Shown piece by piece: positions 26,102 through 40,563 of a stretch of DNA of 64,000 nt. Origin of the DNA: Tetrahymena elliotti 4EA (lineage: Eukaryota > Ciliophora > Oligohymenophorea > Hymenostomatida > Tetrahymenidae); assembly GCA_000231825.2 (NCBI GenBank), contig JH720382.1, positions 1 through 64,000 of the forward strand, in the 5' to 3' direction. The notes under the pieces are model-generated. The model did not search any database. It saw nothing but the letters and a program-made list of their open reading frames with translations, and was not told the DNA's origin. Both the position numbers and the translations under genes were made by a program. How positions within the stretch are numbered: position 1 is the first letter of the stretch; each line of letters opens with the position of its first letter.

Positions 26102-27129
26102 GAAACAGTATCTTCTGCTAATATTTAATAATATTTCTTTTAATAATCTATCTAAGGAGCCATAAATATTCTAAAATCTTTAGAATAAATTATTAGCATT
26201 TCTTAAATAATAGATATTCATTAAAAAAATGATATTCAATTAAATATTAGTATTCTAATTATTGGAAAGTTTTTTATTCGTTAATATTTAAAAACAATTT
26301 TTCTGATAATTATTTTCATTTTTTTTATATAAATTTCATTATTATGAATTAATCTATCTATCTACATAAATCATTTATCTATAATCATCAAATTTTAAAA
26401 GAGCTGTCATAACAGTTTTATCACTTTACCCACAAATATGATAGATAAAGATAGCTATGATTTACTTTTGTTTTTTTTTATCAATCTATCTTTGTATCTT
26501 TCTTAGTCAAAATCTTTTTAATATCTAATATGGCATAATGTTGTTAAGAGTGTATATCTTAATAGCTTCATTAATGTTCTTACTTATCTTTTGTTTATTA
26601 ACAAACGATAGAGGAAGAATATTTATTACAATTTATTAAAGATGAGAGAATATTTAAATTTAAGTGTAATCATTAATCAAATTAATTTTTATCTATATTA
26701 ATATTTTTTTGTTTTCTACTTTTAAAAATAGAAGAAAGTAAATATAAATACTACAAACAATATGATAGATTCCTTACTGGAAATAAATAATTGAATCTAC
26801 AAATTAAAATAGTATGAGACAAAAATATAAAAATAATATCACCAGTTGATGTATGTAAAAGTATCTTTTAATTAAACTAATTATATCATTAAATATTATC
26901 AATTAATATTTGTTTATCTTATCAATTATTATAGTAGTATTATCTTATTTGTTTCTTAGCAGTGGTAATAAGTAGAATTTTCTGATGAAGCATACAATCT
27001 TTTATTTTAACTTTAATTATTAATTAATATTATTTAGGAATAAAAATTTAACTTCTTAGATTTATACTTGTATATTTTATTTATTACTTATTTACTTACA
27101 AGCTTTTAAAATTAATTTTTATTTGTTAT
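26102..27129. other. intergenic
   Basis: 3' flank of the kinase gene; AT-rich with ATCTATCTAT-type microsatellite-like patches (about 26340-26520). No gene recognised. Confidence 0.45.
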
Positions 27130-27670
27130 TCAATTAATTGCTTCAGAGTCAACTTTAGTTATCTATCTATTTTAATTAACATTCTATTTTTATGCACACT
27201 CACTTAAGTATTTCCAACATTAAATGTATAATTTCAAATCCAAGTATAACTCAAATAAAAAGTAGAGAAAATCCCATTCCTCTTTCTCTAAATATCCTTT
27301 TGTTTGAGTTTTTTATTCCAATTCTTTAGTCCTACTTTATTTAATTACTTCTAGTCTGTCAAGATTAATTATCACCCTTCTCACTTTCTCTTAAATTTCA
27401 AAAATAAAAGCAAAGCTAAAAGAACTATAAACCTCAGCTAACAAAATTCGATGGTATATGAGTTTATTGAGGTATCAACTCTTACTTTTTAGAGATAATC
27501 AATTTTGAACCCTCAATAGATAGTTATTTATTTCTTTAGTCAATCTGCATTAGGATATGTGCAAAGGCTATTAATGATTTCTCAAAGGCTTTTTCAGCCA
27601 AATTCTGAATAAAATTTTCAGCAAATGTAAATATAAATAAGAAAAATCTGTCAAATATTATGAATATCAT
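27130..27670 (-). CDS. possible two-exon small protein (hypothetical)
   Basis: Weakly supported. The minus strand is purine-rich here. An exon from 27670 to 27486 (NLAEKAFEKSLIAFAHILMQ) ends at a good donor GTAAGAG. After a 70-bp intron (27416-27485) the frame resumes at 27415 and runs to TGA at 27130-27132 (EKVRRVIINLDRLEVIKQ, then EKEEWDFLYFLFELYLDLKL). The exon sum is 471 nt, divisible by three, and the splice phase fits exactly, giving 156 residues rich in Lys, Glu and Leu (helical or coiled-coil character). The start is uncertain because the first 20 codons are AT-rich and hydrophobic, so the true 5' exon may lie elsewhere. No family was recognised. Confidence 0.4.
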
Positions 27671-30600
27671 TCTGCGCTTGAGGAGAAATTTATTATTATA
27701 GAGAAATATTTTTTTACTAAAAGTTTATTCTGATTTATTTGTATCAATTTTTTTTAATTATCTTGTTTTGATTATTTCTTTTAATTAATAATTATGACTA
27801 AAAAATATGTGTTGACTGATTGATTTTTAAAAATAATGCATCAGAATAATTTAGATTCAGATCTTCTACTTTCAAAGTCAAACAAATTATGATATATTCT
27901 TTTTTGTATGCTTTTAAGATTTTTGATGAATATGCATAAATTTTAAATATTTTTAACTTTTCTGTTGATATTTAACTTTAATGTTCCATAGAATTTTCTA
28001 ATTTTTTAATCATTTAAAAAAAATGATCAGAAATTTCTTGAAATTTTGAATTCTAAAGATTTTTCCAGATAATTTATTTTATTTACTAGTCCAAAAGAGA
28101 ATATGATAATTTTACTTATATAATGAATAAATAAATCTTAAATATGTTAAAAATTTATTCTATAATCTCACAATTGAATAAATATTTCTAATTTTGTTGT
28201 ATTTACTTAATTTATACAATTCAACTAATTTAAAGAACCAGCTTAAAATTAGAAAGCATGATATCTTCATATTAAGAAACATATTTTTAAAATTTAATTA
28301 AATAAATCATTCAAAAATGTTTTACATAATGAATTTAGTCATTTAAATTTTTACTTTTGCTTTTAAAAATAAATATTATCTTATAGAGATATTTTACTAA
28401 TCTTTTTTCTTTTTTTTAGGAAACAACTCTAAGCCTGAGTTAAAAAAGTAGAAATCTATTTTGAAACTGAATTATATTTTGCTTTTTCTCATAAACAGAA
28501 AAAATAAATATGAAATTTTTAACTACTTTTTAAATACTTTATTTTTTTCTTTGATGACTATTAGTTTTTTTTATGTTTCTTTCTTTGCCATCAACTGATT
28601 GTTAGGAATCTTTTGTATCAAATGTTTTTTAGAATCTTTTTTTTTTCTATAGAAATTGCTTTATCTTTTCAATATTTAAGGTATTGATGAATAATTGTTG
28701 AAAACCTTTGAATTTAAAAAAATGTTTTAATTTTATTTTAAAATGTAATTCTTTTTTCTATTTATATTTTACAGACTAAGCCCTTTCTTTATATTATTTA
28801 CTAAATTTATCTCTGATAGATATTATTAATAAAGAGTGAATATTTAAACCTATTTAATAAAAAAGGATTTAATTAACTTATTATTTAAGGTTTAGTCATA
28901 TTTGAGAATTTTTTTATTGAGCAAAAATTATTGATTAAGTCAAAATTTTCTTCTAAGAAATCCGAAATACCAAATAAAGGATTATTAAAACAAATATTAT
29001 TATTATGGCTTTTTGATAGATTTTTCATTTTTTAATACTTAAAAGTTTAAGAATTTGGCTTTCAGATAATTTTTTCTTATTAAAATACTTTTTTATGTTT
29101 TCTCTCTTTAATAAACGAAAAAATAGAACTTTGCTAAAAAAAACAATTTTTACATTTTTTGAGTTTAAAATTTAAGAAATTTTTTGCTTCTCATTCTGAA
29201 AATATAATTTTTTTCAATAATTTAGATTTCTTACTAATTATAATGAATTATATTTAAATTCATAGACTATTATTAACATTTTTCTAAATATTCTAAAAAA
29301 TAATTTCAAAAGATAAAGTTATCATATAAGCAAAATACCAATCTTTTTTAAGTTTGATATCAAAGTAAGCTTTAAGAAAGTATTTTTCTTATTTTGTGGT
29401 TAAATTTTATTTGAAAAGCTAAGCAGAAAAATATTATGAATATCATTACAAATAATCTGTATTATTTTTAATCAGAATCTTTACTCAAATAAGAATTATT
29501 TTTGTTTAATTATAGTATATTGATAAGTTTAAATGTTAATTAAATATTCTGTAAAAGAAAATGTTTCAATTTGTCAAAGGTTTTAGTGATTGAATTAAAG
29601 TAAAAAGAAATTGAATGAGAGCATAAAGTTAAATTAAAAAATATATGAGATATTTATTTAATGAATATTAAAGCACTACCCTTATTCCCACTATATGGAA
29701 AGATAAATCTTAAAAGAACATATAATTAAGGTAAAAACAATCTGAAATATTTGCTATTTTTAGAATTTAAATGCAATATTTTAGTTTTGCAGTAAAGAAT
29801 TAAATAAAATTTTAGATTTAAGATGTTTTTTGTTATTTTTCAGTAAATACTGTTTTCAAATATTTGTATTTTAATATGATCAGTAAAAATTTTACTAAAT
29901 ATGTTGTAAGTTAAAAATGTATTGATAAAATAATTTTGTGCTTAAAATAATTTTAGTCATATCTAAAAACAACAAAACATCTTTAAAAATTAACTTTGGT
30001 CATTATGTATTTCATGAAACAATTCAAAAATGAAATTACTAAATGTTCAAAATAAAAAATCTTTATAAAATAAAACTATTTTTTCTTGAATTTAAAAAGG
30101 AATCTTAATAAAAAATATCAACATTTAAAAAATTAATTTAAGGTAATCTATTTTTTATCTCATCTTTCTAAAATTTCGGTATTTTTAAATTAAAAATATT
30201 TATTTTATTTATGCTATTTAATAGTAATTTAATTTTACAAAGTTAAAATTAGGTCTATAAAAAGAATTTTAAAAAGCATTTAAACAGATATTTAAGATAT
30301 TTAGAAATTAGTTAATGAATTTCAAAAAATAATTAAAAAAAATAAGTTGAACTCATAGAATATTCATAATTCTTATTATTTCTATTCAGATAATAAATTA
30401 TAGAAAAAAAAGGAAATTAATTAAATATTATTATTTATTTTTAATGATTAAATAAAGGATTCAATAAAAATCAGTTATATTAATATTAATTATTTGACAT
30501 TCAAAAAATCTGATAATAGTCATTCTCATTTAAATTTACAATTATTTTTGTTTTCAAAGTAAAAAATAGAGATAAAAAACAACTATATCTCTTCAAATAA

Positions 30601-33600
30601 ATTGAAAATTTATTTTAAAATAATTAAAGCAATAAATTTTTAAAATACTTATTAGATAAGGTAGATTGAATCTTTTATTTTCAGAAAGAAGTACTTATTT
30701 TTTAATTTTTTGTAAAATAAATTGTAAAAACATTAAAACTGAGATGAATTTTATTTTCTTTACTTATTTTGAGAATTTCTTTAGTTTTTAAATTAATTTG
30801 AAATTAAAGATAAACCATTTGAATGTGAAAAGAAGTACTGTTTGTCTTTGCATAATTTAAAAATTCATAGTAAAAAAGTATGATAGTAGATATCATTTAT
30901 TTTAAAATTAGCAGATTTTATTAAATTAAGCCAGTGGACTCGTCATATCATTAGAATGTTGTTGAAAGAACTTCTAAATTCTCCAAAAATGATAAAATAA
31001 GAATAAGTTGATTTGCTAATAATTAGACTTTTATAAAAAACAAATCTTCAAAATATGAATATAATTAGGTTTTTTATATTGAAATGATTTTTAAAGTAAA
31101 TCTAAGCTTTCTATTTTGAATAATAAAAGAAAAAAGCAAAATTTAATTAAGAATTAACATGGGATATTTTTTTAATTTATTACATTTATAACTTTTAATT
31201 TCAGGTTATTTTTTCTAATGCTATTCTATTTATATTATAATCTTTTTTAAAGCTGTTCAACTTTTTTTTCTATCAGCCATGATAAAAAGAATTTAACTAG
31301 CCACTAAAAAATTAGATGGGGATTTATCATATTTCCTTAAGGAGATTTTTGAATAAAATATTTACAAAATAGCATTGTATGATATCTTTCATCTTGATTT
31401 AAAATTAGCATGATTTCATTCTCTCTTTGTTAAAATAGTTATGAAAATGGACTTCAATCAGCTTTTGTATGAAGATAAACAATATTAAAAACATTTTTTA
31501 AATATTATTAGCATCACAATTCACATAATTAACTACCAGCAGTATGCTGTAATGGTAATTATAAAGAGATCAGGCACTTTACAAATTTTTTATTTCTCAT
31601 ATTTTTAAAAATATGTTAAAACTAAATGATTGGCTGTTATGCTGTTTATTCTTTCTAAATAAGTTAATGAAAAAATTACATTCAATGAAGGTAGAGAGAT
31701 AAAGCAAATGCAATAAGCTGTCTCAAAATAGTGAAATCTAAATTGTGAAATATGTCAAACTAACATAAAATCAAGTATAATTAAAATATGTACTTCGTTT
31801 TAATATAAAATTGATATTTTTAAAAAAACACGGTTGAGGCTAATTTAAAAGTGATAGAAAAGAGAGTATAAACTATCAATACTTTTAGTGATGCTATTCT
31901 TTTATATTAGTGCCAAATTTAAACTGACATTATATAATAATTGAAATTATTTTTATAGTTTTGTCAAGCACACTCTATTTAAAAAAGAAGAGCATAAAGA
32001 AATCAAATTAACAATAAAATCTGTCAGGTAGAATGTAAGAAAAATAGAACATTAGTAAAAATTTGTAACCTAAAAAAATAATTATTGTTTTTTACAAAAA
32101 ATGAGGAAATTCTTTGTATTAAGAAGTACTGTAAAAATATTTGATATCGATTTGTAATTTTTGGTTTTTATTTATTTAAACTGAGGAGTTTTATAGTATA
32201 AGAAGTTAAGACCACTTTTTTTTTACTTAATAAATATATAAAATTATTTATTTGAATTTCATTTTGTGATTGCATTTTTTTAAGATTAAGCGAAATTTGT
32301 GCTTTGACTTGGTTTTTAAAAATCCAAGTTTTATTTAATTCATTGATTAGATTTTAGTTTAAATGAAAATTTATTCTTAATTTATCAAACAAATAAAATC
32401 TGATAAATAATTTTTACTTAATACAAATTTTTTATTTCACTTTTTCTTGAATTTTTAAAGACTTTAATTTGAAATTTTTGTTTTTTTTAGCAACAGTGGC
32501 TTTGGGGTTGCTTTGTGTTAAAGCGCACAATCGACTTAAAGAAGTGGTGTTAATATTACTTTTTAAATTAAAGTGTGATTAATTTAATTAGTATCCTGAA
32601 TTTATTACAGTGGATTCTTTAATTTATATTAAGAATAGATTGGCAATTAAAGCAAATTATTTGTTTAAACTGGAAAGAAGAAGAACAAATATTTCTATGA
32701 TTATTTCAAGCTGTTCAATGTGCATTTTATAAATAGGGTAGAAAATTAATTAATTTGTTAAATAATAATTTGTCGCAAGAGAGTACTTGAATTAATCCTT
32801 ATTAATTTGTGCTTGAAAAATAAATATGAAAACATTACTAGTTTCGCTGGTTTATTTTAACTTTTAAGGGTTAAAAAATAAGTTAATTTATTTTCAACAT
32901 AATATAGATAGATATTATGATTTTATTGGACAAACTTAATGTTTATTCATGGTTAAAGAAATTAATGGTTTTATAAATATATTTTTTGTTCAAATACCTT
33001 CTCATAAATTTCTAATTTCTAATTTTTATTTGAAAATTTTGTGCTGGGTTATTTCTGCTTTGAAAATAACCCTGATAAATCTGTCTTTATCTAACAAAAA
33101 CATTAAACGATTGTATTTTTTTAATAAAAATTGATACTTCTATTAATTTGTATTGTGTAAGTATCCTTCTCCTAATTTGTGGAACTTATTTCTAAAAAAA
33201 AGCAATAAATTTGATGCCTTAGTTAATAAATGTAACCAATAATTCAAAGATGTATAAATTGAGGATGTTTGAAATTACATACTTAAAAATGATTAAATGA
33301 TGAAAAGTGAACAAATCTGAATAAACAAATAAATAATAACTTTAAAAATAAACTCTTAATTAATCAAGTTCGTAAACAAGAAAAAAAAACATTATTGTTA
33401 AAGGATATTAATTTTAGTTAACATCGATAAGCAAAAAGTTAAAAGAATTAATTAATCATATTAAAATTAGAATTTAATTAACAAATAATAGAATCAAAAA
33501 CCCACTCACTAGCTCTCTCTCTCCTTCCTTTGATATCTCATATTTAATTTAATTTACCAATAAGAATACGTTTATCAATCCATCTATCATTCATTCTACC

Positions 33601-33685
33601 ACTTAATTTAGAAACAACAAATCAAAAAAAAAATAATAATAATTAATACAAATAATTATATTAAGTAATACTAACTAATAGCAAA
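27671..33685. other. 6-kb gene-poor, very AT-rich region
   Basis: Longest stretch without a supported gene. It is dominated by A/T runs, with no coding-like composition that I could recognise on either strand. A short GC-richer patch occurs at about 32489-32550 (gcaacagtggctttggggtt...), not matching any RNA gene I know. A CT-rich tract (tagctctctctctccttcct) lies at 33509-33528, close upstream of the next gene. Confidence 0.4.
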
Positions 33686-36600
33686 ATGCATTTTTAGGAA
33701 AGCAATGAAGAATATGGCTAAGCTACTGAGCCAGTTTTTTAATAAGTTATTTAAATTTTGGAGGAACAAGGTATTACTGCTAAAATGATTAGTCTTATGA
33801 ATAAATAGAATGATCATATTTCTAAAGGAACAGACCTAAATGAATGGGTTTAATGGTAGCACGAAGATTATGTTAAAAATGATTCAGTATCTTAAATTGC
33901 CATACAAGAAGAAAGAAAATTTTTATTTGATGAAAAACACAATCACATGTGGTATAAAAATATAAATCTCCCTACTATAACAATATCTGTTTAGTCAGAA
34001 GTATTTTGCGGGGGGAAGTACAATATCCTCCTAGATTGTTTCGGTGTTTAAATTTAAGAAGATTTAATGATTTAAAATACCTCTTCATAATAACCTATTA
34101 CACCTTCATTTCTGGGCTTATACAAAAGATTCTCATTGGAGGGTGAAGGGATATAGCAAACAATATAAAGCTAAAAATAAATGATAACTTTCTAAAGGAT
34201 AAAGTGCAAAGAAACATCCTACAATAATAAGGTAAAAGTCAAATAAACAGCTTGATTTAACCTTGAAGTGTTTACTTTTTTATTTACTTAATTTCGCCAA
34301 CTATATCAGCTAACTAACTAAATAGTTATTGCTTTTATTTATACTTAGTTTAAGTGTAAAAGCTACTCTAACACATATTATAATTTTTTACTGATTCGCT
34401 ATTCAATTAAAGACATAAACCAACCTAATATTTTATGATAAAGTCTAAGAACAGTAGATTAAATAAAAATTACAAGACTTTTTTTTGAATAGACAGACTA
34501 TTATTTGGCGAATTTAAATCGATGCATTTTTAGAGCATAAAATTTAATTAAGATGATAAAAATGCAATTATATTCTTTGATTGAATTGAAAACATAAATA
34601 CAATTTGCAAAATTTTTAAAAGCAGATTTTGTCTCTAAATAATTTTTTTTGCAATTTTCTAAGAAAACATATAGAAAATATTGATAGTGCAAATATTCTC
34701 ATAAGTACTTAAAAATATATTACTCATTTAAATATATATCATTTCCCCCCTTCGCTTTGAAATATATTCAGAGAAGAAAAACATTTAAGCAATCAGTTTT
34801 AATTCTTAATGATAAAAATTTTGCTTTTACTTTTTTTAAATGTAAACAAAATAAAATAGTATTTTAATTGTTTTTTAATATTATAGGGTATTAGATTTTT
34901 TATTGTGCTTACCATTTACGAAATATCTACTTCAAAGCCTATTTTGATCCGTTTATCACCATCTCTCTACATAGAATCAAGAAAAAAGTCATTCTAAGAA
35001 ACAGTAAATTATATTAAAAAATATTAACAATAAATAGCTTGCAAATTAATTATTATTTAAAAAACTTATATTTTATGAATTAATTTTTGAGAAACTTCAA
35101 AAAATCTTAAAATTAACAAATTATCCTCCCTTCTTCAAATATTAGAAAAGCCACATTATTAATTTTCTTTCCCTTAAAAATAACTCACTAAAATTTAAAG
35201 AAATCAATGTTAAAAAGATTGAAAGAAATTTATTTATTTATTGTTTAAGAAGTTATTTACTTAAAATAGTAAATTAGACAAATGAATCAATACAAATTAA
35301 GAATCTAATCAATTAAATAAAAAAGTTATATCATTTCATAAAGTTGAATTTTTTTATCATACAGTTTACTAAGAATAACATATATACAACAGCTACTTTC
35401 CCTTTTTTATCATCAAAGAACATATTTGCAACTATTTTCTTTTTTATAAAATCAACCTTTAAAAAATACTTGAGGGTCTTTGATGTTCATTTGTGCATTC
35501 TTTTCATTTTTAATATTTTAAAAACTAAATAGTAAATACATTTTTATCTATTTATTATCAGCAAACTTTACTTGGTTTTTCTCACCCTTTTCAGCCTGAT
35601 GCAATAACAAAAATTTATGCAAAATGTTCAGAGACTATGACGCAAGATAACATTGATAGCTTTAATGAATATTATAGTTCATGTAACATAAGGCATAAGG
35701 TAAATTTCTTAAAACTATATTGTCTTGCCAAATATATTTGACCAAAATATTCTAATGCTTCATTATTATAATTTTTTTCAAATATATTATAAAGATCTTG
35801 CATCCTTTGTTCTTGTTCTTGAAGTTTTCTAAAGCGATAAAGTTATACTATAACAAACAAATGATAGATCAAAGTATTGAAAATAAAGTAAGCATTTTTA
35901 TTTGAATTAAACATAAAAATATTGAGTTTAAATATTCATTTATCTTAGCATTTTTATTTAAATATCCGAGTTTTTGATTAGTCCTTTTAAATTAAAATTT
36001 AAAATAACAATATAATAATCATTTGATTTTGTTATTGCTATAAACTAGGGTTACGCTAGCTTATTTTTAGAAATATAAACCTAAATTTATAATAAAATTT
36101 AACATGACTTAAATAACTCTTGCATTGATGAGAGTAAAAATCAAAAACATAAAATTGCTAAATAACAGACATATTCTCTTTTGGGTATAATTGTAAATTA
36201 TGACAGCATGCCACCTCATGACAAAAAACAAGAAAAAAAAATATATTAAAAAGTACAATTTTATCTCTTTATTGATTTTGTTTGAAATAATTAATTAATC
36301 TTTAATCATCCTACACAGGTTTATAGATTTGTAAAGCCACTTGTGGGAAATATTGTCTAAGTGTACTTCAACCGTAAAGACATTCCTTCCTACATGAAAG
36401 AAGTTATTTTTAAGGTATTTGAGATTTTTTCATACATTTTTCAAAACAAACGCAAATCGAATTCATGAACTTACATTCAAATTTATTATTTTGCTTGAAT
36501 TTTATTTTTGCATTCATGAATTTATTTAAATAAGTCAATAATCAAACTCTATTTTTAATAAACGAACGGCCTAGGTTTCTATGAAAGAAGACTATTAGTA

Positions 36601-37687
36601 AATATACCAGTAATTATAAGATCTCAAATTTAACAGATCCATGAATCTTGGACCATCCAACACTTAACACTAGCATCCGGAGTAACAAAATTAACATCAG
36701 CAGACAAATTCAGGTGTTTAAAATTTTGAAAGTTCTCTAGAAGAAAGCAATTCATAAGAAAACTAAAGTGATTCTGGTAAAAAGAAGCACTCATAAATTT
36801 AATTCAATCAGACTGACTAAATGCTTAAAAAAAGGCCTTTTAGCTCATTAAATAACCATAATAATTGCTAGATTTATGTGAATGCAAACACAGAAGCAAT
36901 CGCAGGCTCTAAGACTATTATAGAAAGCAAAAAAACAGCAAAGTTAGGCTAAAATATTAATTCGCTTTTATATAAGGATAATAACTAATCTTAAAAACAA
37001 GAAGTCTTGTAGAAATATAAAAAAACTTCTGAAACAACAAATAACACTAGAAATTCCTTTTACTCTGGGGATAATAGTTTAGAAGATGATCAAGAATTTG
37101 AAGAAGGCACTAGAATTAAAAAGACGCACTCCATAAGCAATCAAAGAAAAGAGACTCTTTCAAGAATCCCAGAGATCTCTCAAATAAATAATCATAAAGA
37201 AAACTCAGTGAATGTAGCTTAAACTCCTCAATCTTCTATCACTGAAAATTATTCCTAGACAACTATTTACCCTGACTTAAATCATTAAAACAATCAAGTT
37301 GTTTTCACTAACCCTGCGTATCATCCTCCTGCAGCTCTATCAGGAATGCTTTTACCTATATAAAATTAAATGCCTTAACCTATGATGATTCCTATGAATA
37401 ACTATATGCATGTACCTCCAATAATTCAGCCAGCCTCCCAATAAGTACCCCTACCAACAGCTATTATGCCTTAACCTTTACAAGTAGTAATTAATCCATA
37501 CTAAATGTAGAATATGTACTATCCTTATCATAACCCAGGATATGGTATGCCTATGTAAGTAATTCACCCTGGCTAGCCAGTACCTTCTCCATATATTTAA
37601 AGTAACATGATGAATTATAATAGCCACCCATAATAATAAATTTAACTTTAAAACAATTATCAATACATACAATAGCCTAAAATATGA
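33686..37687 (+). CDS. multi-exon protein of unknown function with Pro/Gln/Met-rich C-terminus
   Basis: Exon 1 (33686-34231) begins MHFQESNEEYG and is a clean 182-codon frame. Further exons recognised by frame and splice signals are 34895-35003 (YCAYHLRNIYFKAYFDPFI), about 35572-35699 (PDAITKIYAKCSETM), about 35794-35887 (LHPLFLFLKFSKAIKL), about 36320-36413 (VYRFVKPLVGNIVQVYFNRK) and a long last exon from about 36575 to TGA at 37685-37687. The last exon is Ser/Asn/Gln-rich and then strongly Pro/Met/Tyr/Gln-rich (PMMIPMNNYMHVPPI, NPYQMQNMYYPYHNPGYG), resembling disordered tails of RNA-associated or scaffold proteins. The conserved-looking central exons suggest a folded domain that I cannot name. 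The phase between the second and third listed exons does not close, so at least one exon or boundary is missing. Confidence 0.65.
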
Positions 37688-38616
37688 AGCAAGTTATAAT
37701 AGAAAAGATAATAAAAAGAACAAAAAGATTGAATAAAAATAAGTAAAAATACTAATATTTAACAAAAAAATGTAATTACTATCTTATATTAGCAAACATT
37801 TAATTAAGAAAATGAAGCTATTATTCCATTTCAAAAATACAATAAAAACTACTACAATACCCAATTTTTTCTTCTCAATTTAAAAATAACCATTTTCATC
37901 TCTATCATTTCCTTTTAAAGCAGTAACGAAATAACTTGTTTATTTATTTCTTTGAAAAACCTTTCTAAAACTATTCAACTAAGCTACTAAAGATAGAAAA
38001 TTAATGCAATAAATAATAAGTGTTGCATTTAAATTTATATAAATTCTTTTATTTCAAAGATTTGAAAAATTCATTTAAAATAAATACTATTAAAAACTAA
38101 TAAAATGATTATGTCTATACTATTAACTATTTATATTGAAATATTTGTAAACATTTAAGTATTTTATATTTAACTCTGTATGCAACTTCTATTCTGAAAG
38201 AACTATTAAATGTTTTCTAACTTTGTTAAAAAAATTATAAATTATCATAGATTAAAATTTATCTCAAAGCAAGTAATTTTTAGTCTTATAGAATAATTAA
38301 AAAAACCAAATTACATCCATTAACTGACTACAAAAAAATTTTTCCTTTTTTCATTAACTTACTGTATTAAAAAAGAAATAGTAATTGTGTGCAGATTTTT
38401 TTTAAAAATGAAAATTGTAATTAAACGAGTGATTAATTTTTAATAAAATTCATTTAACACCTAACATATAAAACCTTACAATTATAAGTAAAAATTTACA
38501 CCATATGCATGTAAGCTGAGAAGCTTCCTTTATCTTTAATAAAGTTTTATTGAAAATAGATATTCTATGCTAAAAAACTCATTTTAAAGATAAAATATTG
38601 AATAAAAAAAGAAAAA
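37688..38616. other. intergenic
   Basis: AT-rich; nothing recognised. Confidence 0.45.
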
Positions 38617-38901
38617 ATGTAAAATACAAAGAAATAAGTGAACTACCACAGATCAGTTTATGAAAATGTTGATGCTTATTTAGGTAAATAAAATGAATGG
38701 ATGCTACTAGCAGTTTAATAAACTTCAAATGCATCTTTAACTCATTAACTGATCAGAGCAATTAGCAAAATTTACTTAAAATAAAATTAAGCAAAAGCTG
38801 GCTCAAACTTATTTAATTTGTCTTTCATTAATTTAATTGCAATTACTCTAAATTTTTATTTTTTACTGAAAAAACTAAATTTAATAGTCATCTTCTTGTG
38901 A
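38617..38901 (+). CDS. small hypothetical protein
   Basis: A 95-codon frame with ATG at 38617 and TGA at 38899-38901. The first 60 residues look protein-like and are higher in GC than the flanks (HRSVYENVDAYLGKQNEWML, then SLTHQLIRAISKIYLKQNQA). The last 30 are hydrophobic and AT-rich and may be an unspliced intron rather than a membrane segment. No family recognised. It could be the first exon of a longer gene whose remainder I did not find. Confidence 0.35.
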
Positions 38902-40125
38902 AATTGTATCATCTTAAATGTTGATCTTATTTCTTAAAGTACGTATGATGAAATTAAATAATATTAATCCTTGTTAATCTAAAATTTTTAATTAATTCTA
39001 ATGTATTTTTTAGCTTCATCAACTATTATTAAAAATAATTGTAACTATTAATCGAAATCTTGAGTAATAAATAAAGATCTATTTTAAAATAAAGCAAGAT
39101 TGCTTGAAAAAACTGCCTATTTTGTCTTTTTATTTAAATACTTAGCAATAGAAAAAAATATTAACATACAAACTATCAACTAAAAATTTAAATATTATTT
39201 ATAAATTTAAAAATTACTTACAAAACGAATCAATCTAAAAACAAAAAATTTTCAAAAAGGATTTATTTAAATTCATCTTAGCATGAGTATGAATAGTAAT
39301 AGCTCCAATAATGTATTAGAAATCCAGTATATATTAATTTGCTTCTATTTATATTGAAAGAATCAGGATTAAATTAAATGTTGCTTTTGCTATGTAATTT
39401 TAATTAAACTAAGAAGGTTATTTTGCTTTTTGAAAAATCAGGTTAAAATTTATTATAGAAAGTTGAGAAATGATTTAAAAATTTTAATATTTTTTTTTAT
39501 TCATGCTTACAAAAATTTTTTAATCTAGTTTGTCAAGATAAATTTGATTTTATTTTATCTATCTTTTTTAGGGTTAAAATTTTGTTTACTGAATAATTTT
39601 AAAATAATCTTTTTCTTTCTTATAAAATAAGATCAATAATAAATATAATTTTTTTAAATAAACTTAAAATCTCAGATAATCAAACACCATATTTGCTAGA
39701 AACCAATATTTTGTGTTCCTTGCTTAACTAATTATTAAAATAAACTACAAAAAATAAAATATCTATATTTCTAATATTTCAAAAAGGATATACAATTTAT
39801 TTCTAGTATTTAAAAAGAAAATAATTTTTCCTTTCTAATATTTTTTTGCATCTGATGTAAAAAAAATAATAACTCAAACACTTAATAAAATAAACCATAC
39901 AAGCTTCTTGGAAATAATTAGAAAAAATAGATAATTTTAGTTTTAATCATCAAATTTAAAGTTAATTCAGTTATTTAGATTCAATATGAATTAAATAGAA
40001 CATTAGAAGTTTATTGAGATAAAATAAAATACAAAATAATAAAGAAATAAGATAAAGAATCAAACCAATAATGTGTTGATAATAATCTAAGATAAAGCAC
40101 TTTAAATTATTAGTAAAGCTTTACA
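38902..40125. other. intergenic
   Basis: AT-rich. A short open frame starts at 39986 (MNQIEHQKFIEIKQ) but stops at 40127, overlapping the next start in another frame. It could be a 5' exon but is not supported. Confidence 0.4.
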
Positions 40126-40563
40126 ATGAAATAAAGTTAAATACTTGGCTAATCTATAAAGAAGCTTAATGATGATAAGTAATCTAATAAAACCTCTTTA
40201 ATGGTTTCTCAATTACTTGAAAATAATAAATGCCCTAATTGTAGTGTTTTTTCTGGATCTTACAAGTAATTATACAGACACATTAAAGATTCCTATAGCA
40301 CACATTTCTTAATTAAAATAGATCCTTTGAAATACACTCAATTGAGATTTGTAAATAAATAAAGCTTGCTAACAATTATTAGAGACACTATTAATCGTAC
40401 TATAATAAATAGATTTGTAAGTAATAAAACAATGAAGAAACATTAAAACTCAAAATAGCATAATAAAAGAAATTAGCTTTATTACTTACTTAGCCTATTA
40501 TTCGAATAGATAAAACTAAATAGATTTAGAAAGAAACAAAGATAAAGAAGATTAAGATTTTGA
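40126..40563 (+). CDS. small basic protein with one C2H2-like zinc-finger motif
   Basis: A 146-codon frame, ATG at 40126 and TGA at 40561-40563. Around residues 35-65 there is a finger-like motif: CPNCSVFSGSYKQLYRHIKD followed by a second His (YSTHF). This gives C-x2-C then H and H with a Leu in the usual core position. The remainder is strongly basic (many Lys/Arg/Gln) and ends KKQRQRRLRF. Nucleic-acid binding is a reasonable inference. The motif could be accidental in so short a protein, and the upstream frame at 39986 may be a first exon in a different phase. Confidence 0.5.
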
